Positions 55,616 through 64,000 of a stretch of 64,000 bases of DNA are shown here, piece after piece (position 1 is the first letter of the stretch; the number at the start of each line of letters is the position of its first letter). Below the pieces are notes generated by a model. The model did no database searches, was not told the DNA's origin, and was given only the letters and a program-made list of their open reading frames with translations. Origin of the DNA: Thunnus maccoyii (lineage: Eukaryota; Chordata; Actinopteri; Scombriformes; Scombridae); the NCBI RefSeq assembly GCF_910596095.1, contig NC_056548.1, positions 4,551,151-4,615,150 of the forward strand, read 5' to 3'. A program made the translations under genes and the position numbers.

Positions 55616-58600
55616 ACACAGCAGCGTCTCTTACTCGCAGCACAGATTCCCAGAAATCATGTGAGGCAACACTCTCTCCAAGGCTGGCACATTCATCCTT
55701 TCACTAAATGCAAGTGGCACAACCTCGTTTTAAGGACTGTAACTCGCCTTTGCATGTGAAAGAAAGAGTCTCTTGATCCATTTCATGCTTGTGAAAGAAA
55801 GCTTGAATCTTATATAGAAGATGCTGGCACTAATGTTTGGAATCTCCCAGAGGAAGACTAAAATAGCTCCGAGATGAATCATCCAAACAAAAGCTCTTCA
55901 TTCCATCAGGAGTCTGAGCTTTTTAACCTCTTGTTTTCTCCTTTCGATTTTACTAGTGCAGTGCCCATTCAAGACAATGCCTGTTTGGAACGGGACAATT
56001 TCTCAACACCTAGAGAGAACAGTGCCCATCCCCTAAACACCTCTCATGCAAACTATCGGTAGACGCTACAATTTACTAATGATTCCTTAACGCCTCACAC
56101 GCAGACCATCAGTAGACACTGCAATTTACCGATGCTCCCTAAACGCCTCACACGCAGAATATGGGAGACTACAATTTTGAGTTGAGCTGAAGTTGATCGG
56201 ATGAACTGTAGTGCCCATTCAAAACATACCTGAGACATCCTGCATTATGTCTTGAACATACATACAAAGTTCCTGCTCGTGTGAAGAACAGGAATAGAGC
56301 TTAACTCTATAAACTTTTTTATATATTGTAAAGACAGAATTTAAAGTGTTTAAATGATCAAAACAGAAGGATAGGATTTAATAGGATTTAGCACACATCT
56401 TCTCATGAAAAACTGGAACTATAAATCCAACAAAGTGCATTTTAAATTGTAATTCTTTGTCAGCATCCTGATTTAAAATCTCATTTCTGCTTCAGGAAAC
56501 AAACAGTTAACACCACACAGATTCCCATTGGGTGACTCAGGTGACAGCTTTTTCTTTTCTTTTTTTTTTCAGGAGACTGGAGGCAGGCTGCCAGCTTTGG
56601 CAGGGTGATGTTATCGCGGGGCTTTATGGGTTTTTCTACGAAGTCATGTGACTTACTGTAAAGAGGTAAAGCTGTTGATGTATGTTATCTGATACTCTGC
56701 CCAAAGAGGCTGATTGAGAGCACTGCAGTGGCGTCTGAACTCTGCCTCAAACCTGCAGAGGGAAGAAGAGACGAATAAAAGTGAAGTTCATGACTGTATG
56801 GAGAACAAGCCTGCAGGGGGTGGACAAAATAATAAGAACATCTAACAATTCAGGAAAAAAAAACATAAAACACACTTAAAGAGACACATTTTCCATATTT
56901 TGTCATTTGTATTTAAGGGAACAGCCAAGAGATATGGTAACATCTGTAACATCTGCAGATAAATGTGTAAATGTCAGTCAGAAATCTGTTTCTTTATGTA
57001 TTCCACCTTTACTTTGTTAGACGCTGAGACCTTCTGCAAGAAGTGTTTCCTAAACTGTTGAAGTTTTATCACTTTTAGTGATTTATTACCTTTGTTGCAC
57101 ATTGTTCTTTGTGCTCCAAGAGATGAAACATCTCCAGAGGAAACATTTAAGTTTCTTCTGATCTTTCATACTTTTTTGAGAAAAAGATATGAAGTGTGAG
57201 GCGTGTATCAGTCATAAATCATGTGAAGGATTAGGAAGGAACATTCTCACATTACTCAACAGGAAAATCACTCAACACTGGTTTTCATACAGAGGGCAGC
57301 ATCCTGTTCTTGATTTTTGTTTTGTTTTTCTGTGTGGCTTTTCTACCTTCCTCTTCTGCTTCTTTAAGTAGATTTCTATATTTTGTAATAGGCTTCACAG
57401 AATGCTTTACTTATTCGTCTGGCCTTGTTTGACCTTTAACCTCCTCACTAATACATGAATCATCAGAGGATAAAAATGCTGGATAAAAATGCGTGTTGCA
57501 TATTTTAATAACTAAAAATAAAATTAAAAAATATGTTGCACAGCAGGAAAATTACCAGGATATTAAACATACACATATCACACAGTTTAAGCATTGTAAT
57601 TCATGTTACTGGGTGGAAGTCTGTTTAAGAAAGGTGACGGTGAATGATTGAGCTGCCGCTTAAGGTGGACGTTACTCTTAAACTCATACAGTATTCTATT
57701 CTATTCTAATCTATTTTATGAGTATGCGTCAGTCTGTCATTATTTCTGTGTTGCAGCATAAATAAAAAATAAAAGAGAAGATACAGAAACTGAAAATATG
57801 CAATCAGGAAAGTGATATTTCTGCCAGAAGAGATGAAGACATTAGAAGAGAAGAGGGAGAGGAGGAAGAAGACGACACAAGCTGGCCAATCTGTTGTTGA
57901 ATCAATTTGTGTGTAATTTAATTATCATCATCACTCATTTAACATCAAATGTCACTTAACGAACAACATCTGTGTTTATGTTAAATGTATAGACTTAAAA
58001 ATGAACAAAAACTGAAAGCTCAATTTAAATAAAACACGTAGTTTTTGGTTCCTGCTGCAGGTTTTAGAGCTTCTTAAGAGCTCAAAATAAACTATTATGC
58101 TCCTACAAATGTGTAGGAGTCACTCGTTAATCTACAATCACTTTCTCAAGAGCGTCTTCAGTTACAGTACAATGCTTTAAGGAAACACCTAAGATGGATA
58201 TTACAGTCGTCTTAGCCTTAAAGGACAAGTTCACAGTTTTTCTAGTGTGTCAGGTGTCCATGTGAACAGTGAAAGAGGTTTTCCTCACTGTAATCATACC
58301 TCCTGTTCATACTGGCTATTAAAAGATCCTTCAAATGTGCTTTCAATGTAAGTGATGGAGGCCAAAATCCATAGTGTGTCCACACAGTCATTTAAAAGTT
58401 GATGTGAAGCTTATATGAGGCTTCAGCAGTCTGAGTTAGTCATATCAAGTGGATATCTGACACATTTACAGCTTTCATTTAGCTTCATATTAGTTTCAGA
58501 TAAACGTTTAAATACATTTTTGCATAGAAAGAGGACTGTGGATTTTGGCTCCCAAGAAAACCTGTTTCAATGTTCATTTGGGCTCCTGACTGTTGTTTTA

Positions 58601-61600
58601 AGACAGACTTGAATAATAATGAACCCGTCCTTTCAGATGCTTTTGGGAGACAAGGCCCAGTGTTGGTTATATCTTTGTGTCAGTCTACGACGACGGTGCC
58701 CAGTCGCATACAGCATCAAAAGATAATTTCAAAAGAAGATTTCTCAGATGGAAATGGGTTGACTAAATTAAGTTAAGTCATGCTCTGTGTAAGGAAAAGC
58801 TTAAAACCTGTTTTAAGCTTAAAACCCGCTTAAAACCCTTTCAACATAAAAAGGAAAAGAATTAAAGTGTAATTCTCTTGTATTGTGTGTCTTTTATATC
58901 TTTTATGTGTCTCTATTTTTATTTGTTACTGGTGGACAAGTTTTCCTTTCTGGATTATGAAGTGGAAGTCTTTTTCTCTAAAATGTCTTAGTTAAGATTG
59001 TCTGTAAAATGTTTACATCAAATGAAAAACATGCAAATTATTCTAACATTCAGTATTTGTACAAATACAGTACACAGTATGTGTTTTTTGTGTTGATATA
59101 CCTTTTGGGGAACTCTTTCAGCTCTTCGAGGCATGAAGAAATTACTTCCTGCTCCAGTTGAGCATCAATTACTCGAGAGTTCTTGGCATTTCCTTTTACT
59201 TTCTGCAGAGAGAAAACAGAGCAGCAGACAGAACAGTAAACCTGCAGATCTGTGCTGCCCTCACCTGGCCAAATCACTGCACTGCATCAAGAAAAAAATC
59301 CCACTGATGAACAGCATCATCTAAGGTTTTGACTTCTGTAACTTATTTAAATTTCCCTGATTAATTAAAAAACATGTTCCACATAAAGAATATCACTATA
59401 AATATAATGAATATACTAAATAAATAATATTACAGAGCATACATGAAAAATGAAGTCAAAGGAGGGTAAAATGTCGTACCGTCCAGATGTCCATGTGAAA
59501 TTGAGAGATGAGGAAGCCCTCCTCCTTTTCTGGACTCTTTCTGTCCCTCCAGAACTCGTCATTTTCAAGCTCAGTAACTTTGTCCAGCGAAGATCTCGTG
59601 TCCCCCTTAAGTGACAAACACAAGTAGACGAAAACGTTTAAAAATTCAATAAAAAATACGAAACATGATTGAGAGTTAATAAATGCTAATAAATGCTGCT
59701 TGTTTTAGTTCATCTTTCGCAGCTAAAATTGAACTGTGTTTGCACTCTAGATGTACTCAGTCACAATCACACGAACAATATAATTATTTTCATTGTCATG
59801 TCCTACAGTGCCAGTTTAATTCCTCAGTGGAGAAAGTGAATGATAATGTGAACCTTTACTAATTACATTTATATGTATTTGATATATTTGGTATAATTAT
59901 GGTTTGGTTTTGTGACTGAAATGTGACCAAATATGACATTTCTTTGTTCTTTTTTTTAGCTAATGCCATATCTTTACAGTAGATAAACTGACGGAAGATT
60001 AAAAAAGTGCACTGACCAAACATGTTTGTTGTCTGGTTTTGGATTTCTAACTATCCAATTTTTGTATTATTTATTCTGAGGCTCTACTGGAATATCTTTG
60101 CATGATTTACAGTTAAAAATTCCTCATTTATCTTATATTGGCCCTTTATGCAGCCCCTCAGTTCAGCCTCTGTCTGAAGGCCGTTTTAGCTGTCTCTTTA
60201 AGGCCCGCCTCCTGATGAACCCACTCTGTACTGATTGGTCAGCTTCAGGAAGCTTCTACCAGCTCCGGAGGCTACGTAAACAAACAATAGTAGCAGGATT
60301 TCACTGCTTTTTCTTGTTCTTTACTCGAAATGGAAACTTCTCAAATACATCCGAACATGTTTGAGCTGAATCAGATCTGAAATATGAGAGTGAACAACGT
60401 GAGGAACCTTAGCAACAACAAACAGACGGCCACTTGTGGGCATGTGCGAACAATCTGATGTCATCACGAGGAGGAAGTAGACGTAACTTTGCAAACAAAG
60501 CATTCAGAGCAGGTTGAATCCCTGACTTTTGACTTGCAGGGAGCATTTTACATATGTTCACCTCAAGTTTTGAAACTTTAACCATGTTTAACTTAGATAT
60601 CTGACATTATAACAGTATATAAATGACAGAAAATCACAAAAAGCATATGTCCGCTTTAACATTTACAACACAAGCACACTTTTGATTGATTGTCACATTT
60701 TAGTCAGGTATTGTGTTGGTTTAACACGCTCTATCTTTACTCATCTTTTCTCAGAAGTACAAACAAATACCTCAAATGCTTATGTTCACCAGCATCATAC
60801 AGCATAACAAAGTTAAACATCAAATGTCTTATCTACTCTAGACATCTTGTTTTCACCTTCGCTCTGCAGCAGTACTTGTCTTTCAGCTGTTTCATGAAGT
60901 CGTCCTCCAGCTGGAGATCGGTGCCCTCATCTTTCATCTCCGGCTGCAGGGACAGACTTCCCATGATCTTCTCGCTGTTGGGGTGAAACATTGTACATTC
61001 AGATAGATTTCACAACATTTCACGTTGCTGCACATCTGTGGGCACTAAAGAATGCTGCAGACATGTCGCTTCGTGTCGGGGAAAAGAAGAAATCACGATT
61101 TAGATTTCACCAAACTTTTGTGATGTTGTGCGAGAAAATTTGGGAGACAAAATAGATGAAATTAGTCATGAAATTTAATAGTTGAGTAACAGAATGCATC
61201 TTTACTATAAGTTTCATGAAAATCCAATCACCAACAATCACAATTTAGCATGTATTGTAATGAAATGTGTTCTTATGTGTATGAAAATAAATGTCTGTTA
61301 TAGTAAATTGTATGTGTGACATACCGTACTTCATTAAAAAGTTTTCTTCAAGGATGCTACCTCACATAATCTGTGTGAGAAATGTGGACATGACCTGATT
61401 AAAATTTTCCATTTTGGCCTCAAGAGAGTTTTGTGTCTCCTTTTTTATCAGATCAGCTGTTTATTTCGGGGGCATGCACTTCTCCCAAATGTTGTTTTGA
61501 GCACAGTTTTTTGGATTGGAGTGGCCTGATTCAACAAATAAAGTCAGTGAGGCTGCATCTTCTTTAACTGCTCCCCCCACTCATGCTCACGCTGCTGCTG

Positions 61601-64000
61601 TGTTAGGTATCTTTTCAACATTTCCATCTGCACCATCTGTGGATACATCTTAAGGTGGGAGGTTTTTTTTTTTCAAGACTATAAACATGACAACAAGAAG
61701 ACAATCAGACCTATTTACTTTCTGGTATGTACATAAACAAACAAGTCATGACTGGCTGAGGACGTTAAATGAATGTCATTCCCTTCTTTCCCTGTCCTTG
61801 TTTTTCTGGTGTTAAACTGAAATAAGCCAAAAATGCATAAAACTCTACTAAAACTCTCTTTTATCAGTGTTAGCAAACATGATACCGCTGTGTTGTGCTT
61901 GTTGCTTGTGCTTTTGGGCTTCTTCAAGGGATGCTTCAATGACCCCAAACCTCATTAATCATCTCCATTCCACCCCTATTTTGGTGCAAAATCGCCTAAA
62001 ATGCCCAATTAAAATGGCTGTAGCTCCTGAACCACAGTGACTATATGCATAAACAAGCTCCCAAAGTCACTCTAGGTGATACAGAAAGAGACCAGAAGGT
62101 CTTTGAAGTCTGTAGAAACTGAAACATTTTGTCCACCTCAAATAAAAATACAAAGTTTCAGTCTAAATAACTGCTTTGTCTGTAAATTTCAGGGCAGCAT
62201 GAGGCTGTAAACTAAATAGCAGTGAATGCCTGTCTAAAATTTGAAGAAGAGAACACACAGTATGACAATTCTACAGTGTTTTCTTGATGAAAAGGTCCAG
62301 GTGGATCCCTAAAAGGATATTTTAGAGTCTCCATATTTTTGTAAACATGAGGTCTTCTTGATTACAGTGAAACCACATGGGGTGTGATGGAGCGAGGAGA
62401 GAAAGGGAGAGATGTCCAGCTGGCAGATGCTGGTGTCCAAGCAAAGTTAAAGAGGTTATTTATGTAGGTCAGGAAAAATGTATCATAACCCAAAGGTAAG
62501 GCTGGATTTACAGCTGGGTAAAGCAACAAAACCTCTGGGTTTAATGCATGTCAACTGGTTTTGATACTTTGAAATTTGCAGTTAAAGTACATTAATTTTG
62601 GGAGCTTTTGTTGTAGAAGGATGTTGTGTCAAAATCTAGTTTTATTTGTTTCTGTTTGCATATTCCTTATAAAGTTGTGCTTTGCCAAATTAAAATGAAC
62701 TAAGTATCATTTGACATTGAAAATAATATGTGTCTATGTAATGCACGATGTTGCTAACTGTCAGCTGGTGTGCTGAAGTATGCTCAATGAAGCAAAAGCA
62801 AAAAACATCAACAACTAAACACAAACTAAGTATTATTTCAGCACAAAAGTTCTGGTTTCCTTGGATAAAACTGGAACTTGAAGGCAACAGGGTACATACA
62901 TAGTGAGTAATATGGCCGTGCCCATATAGGAATAAAGGCAAACACTATTAAAATATGACTAATTTACAACACACATCAGCATTTTTATTCATTGATTTTA
63001 TTGTCAGCAAAACCCATAAAAAGCATAAACAATTTGTTAGTCCGCCTCTAAATACTTTCTGAATTACTACCCTGCCTGTGGCCTTAAGCTACTGGCCCAT
63101 AAGTCCCTAATGAAGATGTAAATCTCTATATTAATTATATACTTAATTTTTTTTCTAAAAAGGCTCTGTAATTTCCCAAAACAGCTGGGCACTGTAGTTT
63201 TTAGAAAACATTACTCAAGCAGGAGGAAATAGTGTGTTTGTTGGGGACTATTTTCAGTGGCGGATGAATCCACATTCCGTGCTTGAATGAGTATTTCTGG
63301 CTGCAGGAAGGTGAGTGTGAGATTGAGTCAAAATAAATTACAGTGTGTGTGTTCATGTTGATGAGAGAACATGTCACCAAGTGCAACGGTGTGGTTCACT
63401 GATGTGTTTTTAATAGTTTTCAGACAAAAATGGAGGTTTATGGCACAGAGGAATAAGATAAGATCAGACTTTGATGCACACACGGCACTTTTTAGTTGTT
63501 AGTTACTCGTTAGTTCATTGTCGGTTTTGTTTTTATCATGTCATTTGTTGACAATAAGAAAAATATAGAGTCAACAGATTTATTTTTTAAGAAACAAAGG
63601 GACAAAGAACACAATTCTACTATTCTAAACTCTATTTTTATACTATTTTAGTCACTTTAAAGTACGGTAATGTAGTTAGCTGGTTATGAAGATATCATGT
63701 GACTGTCTCTGAGGGATGCTGGTTGCGTTTTGTTAATTATAATAACCTTGTCATTTATGCAATCTAATCCACACTGAATATATATATTTTATGAACTCTT
63801 GCCTTCATCCACTGACCTCTTGTAGGTGTTGATGATCCAGTTTAGCAAAGCGTGCAGATCCTTTAGCTCCGTCACCTGCGGCTTCACCTTCTTCAGGTGC
63901 TGCCCAATGACTCTGTGGTAACTCTTCACGTAGGTGCTGAAGACTCTGAAGCTGGGCGGGTACGACCACTGCAGCTCCTTCTTCACCTTCTCCAAGTCCT
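43141..64000 (-). CDS. Gene 3: Sec6/TNFAIP2 (M-Sec)-like, 5' end outside window
   Basis: Ten exons in view: 63827-64000 (continues right), 60857-60974, 59480-59605, 59102-59202, 56657-56752, 53475-53598, 52365-52487, 51561-51713, 50577-50698, 43141-43360. All are open with GT/AG ends and matching phases. Exon sizes (118, 126, 101, 96, 124, 123, 153, 122) parallel those of gene 2 (112, 123, 95, 93, 127, 120, 156, 122), showing common descent, but the protein is clearly diverged. Conserved marks: YPPSFRVFSTYVKSYHRVIG, VEHYPDF before the last intron, and KHLVAVLNFRGLVRGREHQL in the last exon. Same inferred role as genes 1 and 2; which human orthologue (TNFAIP2 or EXOC3L4) it matches is open. The last intron is 7.2 kb and contains five U3-like units and a LINE fragment. 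Confidence 0.83.
43622..43830 (+). ncRNA. U3-like snoRNA copy 10, diverged
   Basis: About 209 nt. The 5' end is altered (AAGACTTTCCTTTCAGAGAT and AAAATCTTTAG), so box A is lost; the 3' end is TCTGAGAGG. PSE-like GTACGAGTGCTC flank remains. C'-type GGTGATGAAG present. Probably a decaying copy. It lies 262 bp upstream (intron side) of the gene 3 last exon. Confidence 0.55.
43860..44760. repeat. Arm of inverted duplication D
   Basis: Reverse complement of about 45738-46760, with copy 11 here and copy 12 in the other arm. Landmarks: AACAGCAGTGACAGTTGTTT (44428-44447) and its complement near 46044-46063. Confidence 0.7.
44549..44754 (+). ncRNA. SNORD3-like: U3-like snoRNA copy 11
   Basis: 206 nt, U3-type ends intact. 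CACAATGAAGAG at the C' position. Flank subtype 'tgtgaacaacaggagttcacc'. In gene 3's last intron, opposite in strand to the host gene. Confidence 0.73.
45375..45735. repeat. Inverted partner of 31875-32190
   Basis: Contains CGACTTCAAACAACCCTGAA, the reverse of the junction at 32170-32195, and ends at copy 12 as 31875 begins after copy 4. Confidence 0.7.
45738..45943 (-). ncRNA. SNORD3-like: U3-like snoRNA copy 12
   Basis: 206 nt on the minus strand, U3-type ends intact; same orientation as gene 3. C' position reads CATGATGAAG. PSE-like element TCGCCAGGAGTACAAGTGCT has one change. Inverted partner of copy 11. Confidence 0.73.
46863..47066 (-). ncRNA. SNORD3-like: U3-like snoRNA copy 13
   Basis: 204 nt, minus strand. 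5' end intact, 3' end TCTGAGTGG. Slightly shorter stem near the 3' end (GGAAACATTCTGAG). PSE-like flank begins GATCACCAGGAGTACGAGTG. Confidence 0.7.
47404..47609 (+). ncRNA. SNORD3-like: U3-like snoRNA copy 14
   Basis: 206 nt, 5' end intact, C' reads CATGATGAAGAG (canonical UGAUGA). The 3' end is TCTGAGAGG, one change outside box D. Flank 'gtgaacaacaggagttcacc'. Diverges from copy 13 (heads face each other, 337 bp apart). Confidence 0.72.
47610..48250. other. Gene 3 intron 9, unassigned
   Basis: No gene or repeat recognised. Confidence 0.45.
48251..48500. repeat. MITE family M4 (TTAA-type), partial
   Basis: TTAAAGAGGACATATCCTGC start, then GCATGATTTACAGTTTATCT and CAGCCTCTGTGTGAAACAG, shared with 52549-52778 and 60040-60659. 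TTAA end suggests a piggyBac-like non-autonomous element. Confidence 0.5.
48555..49194 (-). mobile_element. L2/Rex1-type LINE reverse transcriptase fragment
   Basis: Minus-strand reading gives KSPGPDGFGGCILKNYTEQL, then after a frame break DLLQFAYRSGRGVDDATGTL, FIDFSSAFTYIQPHIL and LICWPMDFLTERLN: RT domains in order, without the YADD region. Broken by stop and frame changes, both ends truncated. In gene 3's last intron on the host's strand. Confidence 0.75.
49200..50405. other. Gene 3 intron 9, unassigned
   Basis: A 93-codon open frame (49627-49908, minus) has no recognised domain. Otherwise AT-rich non-coding sequence. Confidence 0.4.
50413..50451. repeat. Near-perfect palindrome
   Basis: TGTTGTCCTCGGGTCAATTT followed by its complement TGACCCGGGAGGACAACA. 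Probably the fused ends of a MITE; similar 'gtcctcgggtca' ends are common in fish genomes as I recall. Confidence 0.75.
50577..50698 (-). CDS. Gene 3 exon, penultimate
   Basis: 122 nt, acceptor TTCTTATGCAG, donor GTAAGC. Encodes KSVHEWLYHVGDELCEIIGQ and on to LVEHYPDF; same length and phase as gene 2 exon 11. Confidence 0.85.
50700..51560. other. Gene 3 intron with half MITE
   Basis: 51115-51300 is half of the 'tattatgaagcaggatttgg' Harbinger-like element also at 8505-9255. Rest unassigned. Confidence 0.45.
51561..51713 (-). CDS. Gene 3 exon
   Basis: 153 nt, phase 0, acceptor TTTCTTGCAACAG, donor GTACTGAC. Encodes EFASHLHYHVVREYIGQLMK and on to VELFEEM. Confidence 0.86.
52365..52487 (-). 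CDS. Gene 3 exon
   Basis: 123 nt, phase 0, acceptor GCTGTTTTCTAG, donor GTTAGGAA (weak). Encodes PYLRRMMTRKWLTNDDDFEQ and on to MRPPHVQ. Confidence 0.83.
52549..52778. repeat. MITE family M4 (TTAA-type), internally deleted
   Basis: TTAAAGGGGAGGCACCATGC start, GCATGATTTACAGTTCAAAA, and end AGCACAATATGTCCCCTAAA, an inverted match to the start. Confidence 0.6.
52780..53470. other. Gene 3 intron, unassigned
   Basis: No feature recognised. Confidence 0.45.
53475..53598 (-). CDS. Gene 3 exon next to telomeric repeat
   Basis: 124 nt, acceptor TTTTTTTTTCCCTCCTGCAG, donor GTACAGTA. Encodes QHMEEYRDTCPHQVEGFGQE and on to RFKEDVK. The polypyrimidine tract abuts the telomeric tract. Confidence 0.85.
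53622..53690. repeat. Interstitial telomeric repeat (TTAGGG)n
   Basis: 69 bp, about 11 units with a single extra G in one. On the transcribed strand it is (CCCTAA)n, ending 23 nt before the gene 3 exon. Confidence 0.95.
53700..55400. other. Gene 3 intron, unassigned
   Basis: Non-coding. No gene or clear repeat boundary recognised. Confidence 0.45.
55421..55440. repeat. Short CA microsatellite
   Basis: About nine CA units. Confidence 0.85.
55573..55612. repeat. CA microsatellite
   Basis: About 20 CA units. Confidence 0.93.
56020..56160. repeat. Short imperfect tandem repeat
   Basis: Two to three degenerate ~57-bp units with 'cctcacacgcagaccatcagtagacactgcaatttacc' (written in pieces as CGCAGACCATCAGTAGACAC and TGCAATTTACCGATGCTCCC). 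Confidence 0.55.
56657..56752 (-). CDS. Gene 3 exon
   Basis: 96 nt, acceptor TTCCCTCTGCAG, donor GTAAGTCA. Encodes FEAEFRRHCSALNQPLWAEY and on to INSFTSL; phase 2 in and out. Confidence 0.84.
56760..58215. other. Gene 3 intron, unassigned
   Basis: AT-rich; nothing recognised. Confidence 0.45.
58219..58634. repeat. MITE family M1, opposite orientation
   Basis: AAAGGACAAGTTCACAGTTT start with CCTCCTGTTCATACTGGCTA, and end GACTTGAATAATAATGAACC / CGTCCTTTC, inverted to each other. Confidence 0.65.
59102..59202 (-). CDS. Gene 3 exon
   Basis: 101 nt, acceptor TTCTCTCTGCAG, donor GTATATCA. Encodes KVKGNAKNSRVIDAQLEQEV and on to LKEFPK. Confidence 0.83.
59480..59605 (-). CDS. Gene 3 exon
   Basis: 126 nt, phase 0, acceptor TTTGTCACTTAAG, donor GTACGACA. 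Encodes GDTRSSLDKVTELENDEFWR and on to QFHMDIWT. Confidence 0.83.
60040..60659. repeat. MITE family M4 (TTAA-type), longest copy
   Basis: Contains GCATGATTTACAGTTAAAAA, GCCCGCCTCCTGATGAACCC and right end AAAGCATATGTCCGCTTTAA. Left end not exact. Confidence 0.6.
60857..60974 (-). CDS. Gene 3 exon
   Basis: 118 nt, acceptor TTCACCCCAACAG, donor GTGAAAAC. Encodes EKIMGSLSLQPEMKDEGTDL and on to DKYCCRAK. Confidence 0.84.
60980..62990. other. Gene 3 intron, unassigned
   Basis: No coding or RNA feature recognised in about 2 kb. Confidence 0.45.
62995..63570. repeat. MITE family M2, long version
   Basis: Left TTATTGTCAGCAAAACCCAT, right TTTGTTGACAATAAGAAAAA. The interior includes TTGTTGGGGACTATTTTCAG and GGCACAGAGGAATAAGATA, linking it to 41690-42425 and 42712-43000. 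Confidence 0.6.
63827..64000 (-). CDS. Gene 3 exon, continues beyond window
   Basis: At least 174 nt; donor GTCAGTGG. Encodes EKVKKELQWSYPPSFRVFST, KSYHRVIGQHLKKVKPQVTE and ends NWIINTYK, equivalent to the 3' part of gene 2 exon 3. Confidence 0.82.

Overview
This window is vertebrate nuclear DNA, almost certainly from a teleost fish. It is AT-rich, its genes are split into short exons with GT-AG introns, and it carries many teleost-style MITEs, L2/Rex1-type LINE tails, CA microsatellites and one TTAGGG tract. I could not run any search; family names rest on motifs recognised by eye and on remembered reference sequences.

Three paralogous genes are all transcribed leftwards (minus strand). They belong to the Sec6/TNFAIP2 (M-Sec) - EXOC3L family. 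Gene 1 (exons between 7506 and 72; its 3' end lies left of the window) and gene 2 (26742 to 14453, complete, 12 coding exons, 1989 nt, 662 aa) are a young tandem duplication: exon lengths and phases are nearly identical, intronic repeats are shared, and even the 5' flanks (about 7470-8510 and 26700-27690) align. Gene 3 (last exon 43141-43360, first visible exon running off the right edge) is an older paralogue with the same exon architecture but diverged protein sequence.

Between and inside these genes lies the most striking content. From 28.8 to 47.6 kb there are 14 roughly full-length copies plus one 5'-truncated copy of a ~206-nt unit whose 5' end is that of U3 snoRNA (AAGACTATACTTTCAGGGAT, then the box A core) and whose 3' end is the U3 box D terminus (TCTGAGTGG). 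Each well-preserved copy carries a conserved flank with a PSE-like element about 62 to 43 nt upstream of the RNA start, as expected for a Pol II snRNA-type gene. Copies lie on both strands and were spread by nested direct and inverted duplications. Five sit inside the last intron of gene 3. The middle of the RNA differs markedly from remembered vertebrate U3, so this is either a divergent U3 variant family or a decaying U3-derived cluster.

Layout: 1-7.5 kb gene 1 (intron 1 holds an LTR-like fossil); 7.5-14.4 kb 5' flank and repeats; 14.4-26.8 kb gene 2; 26.8-28.8 kb its 5' flank; 28.8-43 kb U3-like array with MITEs; 43.1-64 kb gene 3, whose 7.2-kb last intron holds five more U3-like copies and a LINE fragment. 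A 69-bp interstitial telomeric tract lies 23 bp from a gene 3 splice acceptor.
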